Position numbers and translations under genes: made by a program. DNA of 64,000 bases, from positions 1 through 64,000 of the forward strand of contig CAMNDJ010000002.1 of assembly GCA_946535225.1 (NCBI GenBank), given 5' to 3'. Positions within the stretch are counted from its first letter, which is position 1, and every line of letters starts with the position of its first letter. Shown here in pieces: positions 19,766 to 28,556 of this stretch. The DNA comes from an uncultured Lachnospiraceae bacterium. GTDB taxonomy: Bacteria; Bacillota; Clostridia; Lachnospirales; Lachnospiraceae. A model generated the notes under the pieces. That model was not told the origin of the DNA, searched no databases, and worked only from the letters and a program-made list of their open reading frames with translations.

Positions 19766-19797
19766 AAAAGGCCGTTACCACGGGTAACGGCTTTTTG
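19766..19797. terminator. bidirectional intrinsic terminator
   Basis: AAAAGGCCGTTACC acgg GTAACGGCTTTTT between convergent genes. Confidence 0.8.
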
Positions 19798-19814
19798 TCA
19801 TATACTCAGATATC

Positions 19815-20048
19815 TCATTCGTCAAACAGAACAGTTACATAGAAACCGCGCTCATTCTCAATGACGGATGTAACATCGCCTTCTTTTACCTTGAGGCGCT
19901 CCGTTCTGGCTATATTGGGCGACATTGCCAGTGAGGGATCGATCGTATAGTAGAAATACCCGCTGGGGAGACTTCCCTCGGTGACCGTGACATGGTCTCC
20001 TTCCTTGACTACGCCTGCTCTTTCCATTTTGAATTCCATTTTTCGCAT
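19815..20048 (-). CDS. small hypothetical protein (77 aa)
   Basis: GGAGAA SD before ATG on the - strand; convergent terminator downstream. Confidence 0.65.
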   Translation of the reverse strand: MRKMEFKMERAGVVKEGDHVTVTEGSLPSGYFYYTIDPSLAMSPNIARTERLKVKEGDVTSVIENERGFYVTVLFDE

Positions 20049-20102
20049 ATCGTTCTCCGTTTATAATTTTATTAAATCGCTGATATCAGTATGCCACAGA
20101 TA

Positions 20103-20111
20103 TGGTATACT
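20103..20111 (+). promoter_or_regulatory. extended -10 promoter immediately upstream of an ATG
   Basis: TGGTATACT ending 6 nt before ATG 20118. Confidence 0.5.
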
Positions 20112-20117
20112 GACTAT

Positions 20118-20582
20118 ATGGAAATTTTCGAGATAAACGATCACAAGAGTTTTATGAACGCTCTGCTCATGACGGATGCCTATGACATGTTCCTGCTTAA
20201 GGAAGCCGTTATCCGGACAGCCAATACCTTCACTGTCGACGGTTCGGAGAATAAGGAGTTCTATGGCAGTGATAAGGATATTCAGGCCATAGAATCGCCG
20301 TATGATCACACACCGTGGCAGAAGATAAGACCTGTGATAGCAGGACTTATCAAGGGCAGGCACACACCTCTTATGATGCATATAGTATTGTATCTCAATC
20401 CGGAACTTGAGACAAATATCCTCGCCGATTCAGGCAGATCTGTCGATCATCTGATACTCAATATCCGATACGGTGATGGTATGCTCAAACTGACGACCGG
20501 AGTCGCATATAAGGAGTTTACGTTAGACAAGGAAGCCGAGAGGTTATGGGACGGATATGTGGCGGCCAAGCTGGTCCCGTAG
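20118..20582 (+). CDS. conserved hypothetical protein (DUF5721-like, from memory)
   Basis: MEIFEINDHKSFMNALLMTDAYDMFLLKEAVIRTANTFTVDG; start chosen at 20118 rather than 20091. Confidence 0.7.
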   Translation: MEIFEINDHKSFMNALLMTDAYDMFLLKEAVIRTANTFTVDGSENKEFYGSDKDIQAIESPYDHTPWQKIRPVIAGLIKGRHTPLMMHIVLYLNPELETNILADSGRSVDHLILNIRYGDGMLKLTTGVAYKEFTLDKEAERLWDGYVAAKLVP

Positions 20583-20591
20583 GAGTAATAT

Positions 20592-20885
20592 ATGGAAGTT
20601 ATCGTAATGATGATAATATATGTATTGCTCGTCAACATCACGGGGTTTGCGTTGATGGGCATAGATAAAGGAAGAGCTAAGAAGAGGGGATTCCGGATAC
20701 CGGAAGCCACTCTTTTCGTGGTCGCGCTGATAGGCGGGAGCATCGGATCCATCATAGGAATGCTGTTTTTCAGGCATAAGACCAGGAAGTGGTATTTCAT
20801 ATACGGGATGCCGGTGATACTGCTGATCCAGATAGCATTGGTGGCGGCGCTACTGCTCTCACCCGTCAAGATCGCATTCCTGTAG
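20592..20885 (+). CDS. DUF1294 family membrane protein
   Basis: INITGFALMGIDKGRAKKRGFRIPEATLFVVALIGGSIGSIIGMLFFRHKTRKWYFIYGMP-type sequence. Confidence 0.85.
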   Translation: MEVIVMMIIYVLLVNITGFALMGIDKGRAKKRGFRIPEATLFVVALIGGSIGSIIGMLFFRHKTRKWYFIYGMPVILLIQIALVAALLLSPVKIAFL

Positions 20886-20894
20886 AGAGGGGCT

Positions 20895-21614
20895 ATGGAT
20901 ACTTCATTACATATCGCATTGTGTGACAGCGATCCGGGAGATCGCAAACAGATGGAGAGACTCTTATCAAGAGAGTCGGACAAAAGAGTGAATACAACGG
21001 GTGGTTTCTATGTGGACACATTCGGCGGAGTAGATGCCATAGTCAAATCCCCGATCCTGTATGATGCCTATTTTCTGGATTCGACCGATCCTGTATGTGA
21101 CTCGTACGGGATAGCCAAGGCTGTGAGGGATAAGGGTATCCTTTCGCCCGTAGTCTATTGCATATCCACCATAGATTACAGACAGTCAGGGCCGGAGCTT
21201 CCCGGAAGCATATATATGGACAAGCCGATCAAGGTTGCCGAACTGTCTGCCGTACTCGATGAGATCATACGGAACAAGAAAGAGAATTATATCCCTACAA
21301 TAGAACTGCGCAACCAGTATGAGACCTTCTATATCAAGCCCGAAGACATCCTGTATTTTACGGGCGGAGGATATACGGTCGACGTGCATATGACCGACGG
21401 TTCGATACGTCAGGCGACATGCTTCATAGACAGTCTGTGGAGGGATCTGTACTCATTCCCGATGTTCCAGTATATAAGCCCCAATACCATAGTCAATGCG
21501 ACTTATGTGGCAGGACTGGGACCGTTGTCCGTGATGATGCGCGACAGTACGAAGCACAGTGTTAAGGCCAAATATTTCGGCATACTCAAAAAGAAGATCG
21601 CCAGATATCAATAG
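20895..21614 (+). CDS. LytTR-type response regulator with divergent REC domain
   Basis: N-terminal LHIALCDSDPGDRKQMERLL; C-terminal LytTR-like IPTIELRNQYETFYIKPEDILYFTGGGYTVDVHMTDGS. Confidence 0.82.
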   Translation: MDTSLHIALCDSDPGDRKQMERLLSRESDKRVNTTGGFYVDTFGGVDAIVKSPILYDAYFLDSTDPVCDSYGIAKAVRDKGILSPVVYCISTIDYRQSGPELPGSIYMDKPIKVAELSAVLDEIIRNKKENYIPTIELRNQYETFYIKPEDILYFTGGGYTVDVHMTDGSIRQATCFIDSLWRDLYSFPMFQYISPNTIVNATYVAGLGPLSVMMRDSTKHSVKAKYFGILKKKIARYQ

Positions 21615-21624
21615 ATCATGGCGG

Positions 21625-21761
21625 TCCGGGCGCATATATATTGCGCAAGCGGGTAGTTTTTTTGCGTCGGCACTTAGCCGGCGTTCCTCAGACGGCTTAT
21701 GTGCCGTTACGCAAAAATCCTAGCGCAAGCGTGCCCGCGGTGCTATATATATGCGCCCGGA
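21625..21761. repeat. nested palindromic (MITE/REP-like) element or large RNA hairpin
   Basis: 17-bp perfect terminal inverted repeat TCCGGGCGCATATATAT/ATATATATGCGCCCGGA enclosing GCGGG/CCCGC, TTTTTGCGT-CGGCAC/GTGCCG-TTACGCAAAAA and inner TAGCCG/CGGCTTA stems. Confidence 0.75.
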
Positions 21762-21793
21762 ACGGGATGAAAGTATTAATAGAGGATCAGGAA

Positions 21794-22723
21794 ATGTCAG
21801 ATATAACGAATAAGATAGTCGAAGAGATAGGCAAGGTTATAAAGGGCAAGGATGATGTCATCAGGATGACATTGTGCGCGATGCTTGCAGGCGGACATGT
21901 GCTGCTTGAAGATATCCCCGGCGTGGGCAAGACCACGCTTGCGCTGGCTTTGTCCAAGGCACTCTCTCTTGATCATAAGAGGGTACAGTTCACACCGGAT
22001 GTGATGCCTTCGGACCTGCTGGGCTTTAATATGTATGACAAGGCTAGCGGAACTTTCAGGTTCAATGAGGGCTCGATATATACCAATCTTTTCCTCGCTG
22101 ACGAGATCAACCGTACTTCTCCCAAGACTCAGTCTGCTCTTTTGGAAGTGATGGAAGAGGGTGCGGCTACCGTAGAGGGTGAGACAAGAGTGATGCCGAA
22201 GCCTTTTTTTGTCATAGCGACACAGAATCCTTTCGGTTCTGCAGGTACACAGAAGCTTCCGGAGTCACAGCTTGACAGATTCCTTATCTCGCTGACCATG
22301 GGCTATCCTGACAGGAAGAGTGCCATCGATGTATTAAAGGGAGGTTCGCGTGAAGCGATCGATACTGTAGAACCGGTTTCGGATGGAACGGGGATCATGA
22401 AGATGCAGGATGAGGTTGAGGCACTCCATGTGGATGACAGTATATATGATTATATCGTAAGACTCTGTGAACAGACCCGTAACGGAAGATATTTCGAGTT
22501 AGGGTTAAGCCCCAGAGGCAGCATCGCCATCATGAAGGCAGCCAAGGCCTGTGCTTATATCGAAGGAAGGGATTATCTCATCCCTGAGGATATACATGAG
22601 ATATTCCCGTATGTGGCATCTCACAGATTAAGACTGAATGCAAATGCCAAGGCAGCAGGTACTACCCGGGACAAAGCCTTTGAGGCGATCCTTGATGAGG
22701 TATCGATACCCAAGGTGAACTGA
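21794..22723 (+). CDS. MoxR family AAA+ ATPase
   Basis: LLEDIPGVGKTTLALAL (Walker A), LFLADEINRTSPKTQSALLEVMEE, ATQNPFGSAGTQKLPESQLDRF; start trimmed to ATG 21794 with AGAGGA SD, upstream ORF part is the palindrome. Confidence 0.93.
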   Translation: MSDITNKIVEEIGKVIKGKDDVIRMTLCAMLAGGHVLLEDIPGVGKTTLALALSKALSLDHKRVQFTPDVMPSDLLGFNMYDKASGTFRFNEGSIYTNLFLADEINRTSPKTQSALLEVMEEGAATVEGETRVMPKPFFVIATQNPFGSAGTQKLPESQLDRFLISLTMGYPDRKSAIDVLKGGSREAIDTVEPVSDGTGIMKMQDEVEALHVDDSIYDYIVRLCEQTRNGRYFELGLSPRGSIAIMKAAKACAYIEGRDYLIPEDIHEIFPYVASHRLRLNANAKAAGTTRDKAFEAILDEVSIPKVN

Positions 22724-22725
22724 CA

Positions 22726-23739
22726 ATGAAAGCCAAATATCAGGATATTCTGTATATCATCATATATGTGATCGGCATCGTGCTTTTGTTTATGACGGCG
22801 ATCTTTTACAGACAGCCACTGCTGTCTGTTTTCTTAATATTGCTCCTTATCCTTCCCCCTCTGTCCATATACGGCTTTATCAAAGCTCTTCCGCTTCTTA
22901 AGGTGATTCTTAAGCCTGAGTATACGGAATATGAATCAGACACCGAGGGACGGCTCGTTCTGAACGTCCAAAACCCCACACTGCTCCCGTTACTTAATTG
23001 CAGGCTTTTTTTCACTGTCATGAACATGTACTATCCGGACGACTACGACAGAGAGCTGCTATTCTCTGCGGAGGCTAAGTGCAACAAGGATATATATATC
23101 CCGATCACGCTTATAGGAGCGGGAATGATCAAGATAAACGTGCAGAAACTGATGATCTCGGATCCGCTTCATATGTACACCAAGGAGATCGCATTTAACG
23201 AGATCACGGAACTGCCGGTAATCCCGCAAAAGAAAGAACTGGCAGATCTTAAGTTTGCCAAGGCGGCAGCTTCCGATGAGGACAGTGTATGGGCGCCTGA
23301 CGGTGAACTCACCAGAGACATACGTGATATAAGAGAGTACAGACCCGGTGACAGGCTTAAGGATATACACTGGCTTTTGGCTGCCCGCACGGACGAGCTG
23401 CCCGTCAAGGAATATGAGCGTGCCAAGGAACTGTATTTTTTGCTGTTGCCTGAACTTGATAAGGCCGATATGCAGGAGACACTTGCGACATTTTACAGTG
23501 TGGCCGTCAAGCTCTTAGACGCAGGAGAGATATACCGAGTCGCTGTTTATCACAGCCATGAAGACACGGTTATGCTTAAGACAGTGGACTGTACGGAAGC
23601 CCTTAAGGAAGTAATGTTTGAGCTTTTCCGTGAATCGGTGGGAGATATCTGCCCGGCAATGGACAGACTTAAGTTGATATACCCTGATGCGCATGGGATC
23701 ATAAGGATCAAGGGTAACAGTATCAGAGAGGATTCCTAA
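22726..23739 (+). CDS. DUF58 domain-containing protein
   Basis: two N-terminal TM segments; DIREYRPGDRLKDIHWLLAARTDELPVKEYE. Confidence 0.9.
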   Translation: MKAKYQDILYIIIYVIGIVLLFMTAIFYRQPLLSVFLILLLILPPLSIYGFIKALPLLKVILKPEYTEYESDTEGRLVLNVQNPTLLPLLNCRLFFTVMNMYYPDDYDRELLFSAEAKCNKDIYIPITLIGAGMIKINVQKLMISDPLHMYTKEIAFNEITELPVIPQKKELADLKFAKAAASDEDSVWAPDGELTRDIRDIREYRPGDRLKDIHWLLAARTDELPVKEYERAKELYFLLLPELDKADMQETLATFYSVAVKLLDAGEIYRVAVYHSHEDTVMLKTVDCTEALKEVMFELFRESVGDICPAMDRLKLIYPDAHGIIRIKGNSIREDS

Positions 23740-26469
23740 GTGTTGCGTTTGCCTAAGACACCTGAGGAAAAAAGAATAGAGACTGAGCTTACGACACTCG
23801 GGGTATCCGTCGGACAGCCCTATACGGACACCGGAATGAGGAGGGCCGTTCTGTGCCTTATAAGGGGGCTCTTGGTATTTCTGTCCACATTCGGGACCAT
23901 AGGCGGACTCACCCATGCTTTCGGTCTGGAATTTAATCCTCTCACCATAGGCATTGCGCTTTTTGTTATCTCCGTAGTCATATGCTTTACATACTTTAAC
24001 AAGATCACGTTCTATACGGGATATGTGCTGATATTCATGGCCTTCCTCGTCCTGTATGTGGTGGCATATTCACACATCAATTCAGGCTTCCAGGCCTTTC
24101 TTAACGAAGTCTATAAGGCATACAGTGATTTCTTCAATCTCCCGTCGACAAGAGAGACCACGGAATACATAACTGACAGGAGTGTCACAGTCCCGGCCGC
24201 AATGCTCTTTACCGGTGCAGGCTTTGCGATCTTACTTAATATCTCAATCTCTGCATACATGGACTTGTTCTCTACATTCCTTCTGACATTCCTGCCGATG
24301 CAGCTGGCTTTTTACATAGACATCATTCCACCGATGCCGTATCTTGTGATGCTTATCACAGTCTACATCGCAGTCGAGATCTTAAGCAGATCCGGCAGGT
24401 TCAGGCTCCCGTACAGATACAAGAAAGGGCAGCAGTTTGTAATGATGGTCGGCAACGGCAGGCGCTTCTCATTAAGACCGGCACGCAAGACGATCAGGTA
24501 TGAGTATCTGGCAAGCGGCAGAGGGATGCTACAGGAGGCCGTCGTAGGCGTAGCGGCATCGGCACTTCTGATGCTGCTTTTAAGTACAATGTTTGCCGGG
24601 AGATTTACGACCAAATATGTTTCCAATCGAATTAAAGATGCGACCGACGGTTACGTCAAGATGCTCGCACAAGGCGGGATAACCTCACTCTTTAACAGAT
24701 ATACGGCGACCGGAGGTATATCGCACGGAAGGCTCGGCGGCATCAGCTCGGTAGCTCCGGATTACGAGACCGATATCATTGTCCGCCTCATACCGACCTC
24801 CGTGGGTGAAAGCGGCGGCAGGATAAGCCCGCTGTATCTCAAGGCATATACCGGAGTCTATTATGACAAGAACAGATTCTATGAGTCTGTCCCGGGCAAA
24901 AACGAGGCGACTGCGGATATCGCAGATCAGAGATATATCCCGTCCGGGGCGAACTATATGGATACGGATCGTGTGGCCTATATGAAGCTGTGGCTGTTAA
25001 ATGTCGATGCAGATAATTACTACGATTACAGGCCGTATTACACACTGTATTCAAGCAGCGGAAGGGGAGAGAAGTTCACGGGTATAGGGACTGCGGCGCT
25101 TATTTTTGCGCTGACTGATCTTCATGCATCCGAAGAGGCCGATAAGGATAAAGATAAGATGGCGGAGTGGGTCATAGCACATAAGGATGATCCTGAATCT
25201 TCGCCGTCAAGTTATGAACTTATCTATACTCCCTTTACCGAGAATGCATATTATGAACCGAATCCGACGGTAGATGATGATTCGGATGCTTCCGTATATG
25301 AGGATTATCTGGCTGTACCCAAAGAGCTGGAAGGAACTCTGGATATAGCGATAAGGGAAGCCGGGCTTGATAAGATAACGGTCGATCCTTCGGATACCGT
25401 ACTTACGGGGATAAATCCAAAGTACAAGGAATATATCGTCGGGCAGAGTAAGAGGCTTCTTATACTGCAGGCACTGAGAGATCATTTTAGGCAGGATTAT
25501 CAATACAGCATGATGCCCGGAACAACTCCTTTTAACAGGGATACCGTGGATTATTTCCTGTCGGAACAGAAGAGAGGTTACTGCGTTCACTTTGCGGCTT
25601 CTTCCACGCTCATCTTAAGGCGAATGGGTATACCCGCAAGATATGTGGAGGGGTATGTCGTGAATCCGTCTGATATAGTGGATGGAGAGATCTATAAAGA
25701 GCCGGCTTCGGACTGGATCATTGGTGCGGACGGCTTGGATATAAGTGCGACAGAGGCTGTGACGGGCTCTGATGGTGAAGAAGCGCTTAAACCCGGACAG
25801 ATAGCCGTGGTCGATGCAGAGATACCCGATGCCAATGCACATGCCTGGACAGAGGTCTATATAGACGGTTACGGCTGGATCCCCTATGAGTTCACTCCGC
25901 CGTCCGATGAAGAGGATTTACGGCTCGGAGGCTTTGGAGATTTCCTGGCAAGGCTTTTTGCAGCCACGAACAGAAACAGGGGAAACGGCTCTGAGACAGG
26001 ATCCGAGGCAGGCCGGATAAACCCCGGTACCGGTGCACTAAAGGGACTTAGAAACAGCAGGATATTTAAGATATTCGGAAGCGTTGACTTCATCCTGCTT
26101 CCCGTGATCATCGTGCTCGGTACGGTTGCGCTCATGATCCTGGCAATAGAGGGATTCAAGATCTTAAAGTGGAGATACAGATTAAGCAGGTTACTTAAGG
26201 ACGGTAATTACAATGATGCTCTCCTTATGCAATACCTGCGTTTCCTTAAGTCGCTTCGAAGAAAGGGGATCATCACGGATCCTTATCCTACGATAAGTGA
26301 GGTTTCGGAAGAGTTGACAAAGGTCCCCGGTTTTAAGAGCGATATCAAAAATGATATTCCCATCCGGGATAGTCTTGATGTTGTCAGCCGCGCCGCTTAC
26401 GGCCCTATGCAGATAACACCGGATGAATATACGGCTACACTAAAGACGATGCAATCGATCATAAGATGA
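23740..26469 (+). CDS. transglutaminase-like (TgpA-type) membrane protein
   Basis: N-terminal TMs; GYCVHFAASSTLILRRMGIPARYVEGYVV; AHAWTEVYIDGYGWIPYEFTPP. Confidence 0.93.
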   Translation: MLRLPKTPEEKRIETELTTLGVSVGQPYTDTGMRRAVLCLIRGLLVFLSTFGTIGGLTHAFGLEFNPLTIGIALFVISVVICFTYFNKITFYTGYVLIFMAFLVLYVVAYSHINSGFQAFLNEVYKAYSDFFNLPSTRETTEYITDRSVTVPAAMLFTGAGFAILLNISISAYMDLFSTFLLTFLPMQLAFYIDIIPPMPYLVMLITVYIAVEILSRSGRFRLPYRYKKGQQFVMMVGNGRRFSLRPARKTIRYEYLASGRGMLQEAVVGVAASALLMLLLSTMFAGRFTTKYVSNRIKDATDGYVKMLAQGGITSLFNRYTATGGISHGRLGGISSVAPDYETDIIVRLIPTSVGESGGRISPLYLKAYTGVYYDKNRFYESVPGKNEATADIADQRYIPSGANYMDTDRVAYMKLWLLNVDADNYYDYRPYYTLYSSSGRGEKFTGIGTAALIFALTDLHASEEADKDKDKMAEWVIAHKDDPESSPSSYELIYTPFTENAYYEPNPTVDDDSDASVYEDYLAVPKELEGTLDIAIREAGLDKITVDPSDTVLTGINPKYKEYIVGQSKRLLILQALRDHFRQDYQYSMMPGTTPFNRDTVDYFLSEQKRGYCVHFAASSTLILRRMGIPARYVEGYVVNPSDIVDGEIYKEPASDWIIGADGLDISATEAVTGSDGEEALKPGQIAVVDAEIPDANAHAWTEVYIDGYGWIPYEFTPPSDEEDLRLGGFGDFLARLFAATNRNRGNGSETGSEAGRINPGTGALKGLRNSRIFKIFGSVDFILLPVIIVLGTVALMILAIEGFKILKWRYRLSRLLKDGNYNDALLMQYLRFLKSLRRKGIITDPYPTISEVSEELTKVPGFKSDIKNDIPIRDSLDVVSRAAYGPMQITPDEYTATLKTMQSIIR

Positions 26470-26475
26470 CAAAGA

Positions 26476-26517
26476 AAAAGCGGAACCTCCGGCACTCTTG
26501 CCGGAGGTTCCGCTTTT
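26476..26517. terminator. bidirectional intrinsic terminator
   Basis: AAAAGCGGAACCTCCGGC actctt GCCGGAGGTTCCGCTTTT. Confidence 0.9.
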
Positions 26518-26529
26518 GCCCTGACAGGT

Positions 26530-27753
26530 TTATGACCTGTAATCTGCGTTGATCTCCACGTACTTCTCGGTAAGATCACAGCCCCATGCGGTAGCGGAAG
26601 CCTTGCCGTCATTCATGTCTATGAGCACGATGACTTCGGAGGCCTTCATGATCTCGGCGGCTTTAGCCTCATCGAATTCGGGCAGCGAGCCCTTGTCAAA
26701 CACTTTCTCTTTGCCGTTTTCACTCTCGAAGTACAGTTCTACCTTCTCCTGGTCAAAATCAACTCCCGAATAACCCATGGCGCATAAGAAACGTCCGAAA
26801 TTGGCATCACAGCCGTATATGGCTGCCTTGGAAAGATTGGATCCCACCACGGCACGCGCCAGCACCCTGGCATCCTCCTTGGTCTTTGCATTGACTACTT
26901 TGGCAGTAAAGAGTTTGCTCGCGCCCTCGCCGTCTGCGGCCATCCTGCGCGCAAGGTTTTCGCATACATAGAGCAGCGCTTCCTTAAAGGTCACGTAATC
27001 TTCGTTCTCAGACTCTATCTTCTTATTCTCAGCTAAGCCGTTGGCCATGATGAGAAGCGTATCATTGGTAGATGTATCACCGTCCACGGTTATCATATTG
27101 AAGGTATCCTTCACAACTTCACTGAGTGCTTTCTGAAGCAGCTTCTTGCTTATGCTTAAGTTTGTTGTGATAAAGCCAAGCATTGTGCACATATTGGGAT
27201 GTATCATGCCTGATCCCTTACTCATGGCACCCATGGTCACTTCCTTTCCTCCAACGGTAAAAGTGACAGCGACTTCCTTATTGACCGTATCCGTGGTCAT
27301 TATGGCCTTAGAAGCCATGGTCCCGGCCTCGATGGTATCGGAGAGCTTGTTGCTCAATGCGCCGACTCCGTTGACTATCTTATCTATCGGAAGCTGCATG
27401 CCTATGACACCGGTGGAAGCTACGGCAACAGTTGAATAGGGCACACCGAGTGCTTCCTCAACCGCTTCTGCAGTCTTGATACATGCCTCGAATCCTTCAT
27501 TTCCAGTGCAGGCATTGGCGATTCCCGCATTGATCACCACTCCGTGCATGGGCGAACCGGACTTGACGATATCCGTATCCCAGAGCACACAGGCGGCCTT
27601 GACTACATTCGATGTAAAAGTACCCGCACATTCACAGGGAGTCTTGGAAAAGATCATTGCCATATCGTCCCTGTCTGTATATTTTATTCCTGCAGCATGA
27701 TTGGCTGCCGTAAATCCCTTCGCCGCGGTCACACCGCCTTCTATTATCTCCAT
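26530..27753 (-). CDS. argJ: bifunctional glutamate N-acetyltransferase/ornithine acetyltransferase
   Basis: GGVTAAKGFTAANHAAGIK; VAVASTGVIGMQLPIDKI autocleavage region; MTTDTVNKEVAV. Confidence 0.96.
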   Translation of the reverse strand: MEIIEGGVTAAKGFTAANHAAGIKYTDRDDMAMIFSKTPCECAGTFTSNVVKAACVLWDTDIVKSGSPMHGVVINAGIANACTGNEGFEACIKTAEAVEEALGVPYSTVAVASTGVIGMQLPIDKIVNGVGALSNKLSDTIEAGTMASKAIMTTDTVNKEVAVTFTVGGKEVTMGAMSKGSGMIHPNMCTMLGFITTNLSISKKLLQKALSEVVKDTFNMITVDGDTSTNDTLLIMANGLAENKKIESENEDYVTFKEALLYVCENLARRMAADGEGASKLFTAKVVNAKTKEDARVLARAVVGSNLSKAAIYGCDANFGRFLCAMGYSGVDFDQEKVELYFESENGKEKVFDKGSLPEFDEAKAAEIMKASEVIVLIDMNDGKASATAWGCDLTEKYVEINADYRS

Positions 27754-27762
27754 GATGATCTC

Positions 27763-28251
27763 CTATTCAATAAAGTTGACTATATTCTCTGTATTTAACG
27801 TAAAGTCGTAGTAGTTAAGGTCTTCACGCTTCGTCCATCCGATCTCCTTCCAGAAGGCATTGCCTATGTCATTGCGGGTAAAGGCTATGAGTGAGACCTT
27901 GTTGATGCCTTCAGCCTGAAGGGATTGCATGCAGTGGACTACCATGGACTTGCCTATGCCGCGCAGCCTGTACTGAGGATCCACACATACATGATAGAGG
28001 CATCCGCGTCTGCCGTCATGTCCGCAGAGGATCGCACCGACTATCTTACCGTCTGTCTCAGCTACGACCGAGCTGCCCGGGTTACGCTCAAGGAAACGGG
28101 CGATGCTCTCCTTGGAATCATCGATGCTTCTTATCGCAAATCCCTTGATCTTATACCATAGATCTTTGACCTTATCATAATCTTCTACTGTCATAGCGCG
28201 TACGTTGACGCTTGCCTCATTACTCACAGTTTTCTCCGTTTCTTCTGACAA
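27763..28251 (-). CDS. GNAT family N-acetyltransferase
   Basis: VDPQYRLRGIGKSMVVHCMQSLQAEGINKVSLIAF; same strand 9 nt upstream of argJ. Confidence 0.92.
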   Translation of the reverse strand: MSEETEKTVSNEASVNVRAMTVEDYDKVKDLWYKIKGFAIRSIDDSKESIARFLERNPGSSVVAETDGKIVGAILCGHDGRRGCLYHVCVDPQYRLRGIGKSMVVHCMQSLQAEGINKVSLIAFTRNDIGNAFWKEIGWTKREDLNYYDFTLNTENIVNFIE

Positions 28252-28339
28252 AACGTTCCGGGGTCATATGATCCGCCCGGAAACTGAACATTACAAATAT
28301 TTATAATACCTTAATCGCCCTATTTTTTCAACGGATGTC

Positions 28340-28368
28340 TTGAAACTAAAGGCATATTATTGTATACT
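28340..28368 (+). promoter_or_regulatory. argG promoter
   Basis: TTGAAA - 17 nt - TATACT; implies a leader of about 180 nt. Confidence 0.65.
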
Positions 28369-28426
28369 CACGAAAGCAGTAAATATAGGCTCTATATGAG
28401 CTGTTTTCATATGATCAGGAGGATCA

Positions 28427-28551
28427 GTGTGAAAAATGATGTTGATACATCTTTTTCACACCTGCGATTTGTGCCGAGCCCAAATCGCTTTATGGCATCG
28501 CCGAATCTGATATTCGGCTCGCCGCCTCGCACTAAGTGCTCGGCCAGGAGG
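28427..28551 (+). ncRNA. candidate structured cis-regulatory RNA, copy B (argG leader)
   Basis: P1 GTGTGAAAAA/TTTTTCACAC, P2 GCGATTTG/CAAATCGC, P3 GCCGAAT/ATTCGGC, P4 GCAC/GTGC, loop GCCGAGC (28473-28479) complementary to GCTCGGC (28538-28544) just before AGGAGG. Confidence 0.78.
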
Positions 28552-28556
28552 TAGAT

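Noticed and set aside
21641-21793. N-terminal 51-aa extension of the MoxR ORF
   Set aside because: It is translated palindrome sequence; the AGAGGA SD and the conserved N-terminus support ATG 21794.
28473-28544. Hammerhead or HDV-like ribozyme interpretation of the repeated RNA
   Set aside because: CTGATA is not the hammerhead CTGATGA core, no GAAA partner, and the strand order does not fit the HDV nested double pseudoknot.
28360-28554. 64-aa ORF as an arg leader peptide
   Set aside because: Its sequence coincides with the structured RNA and shows no run of Arg codons or good SD; RNA structure is the better explanation.
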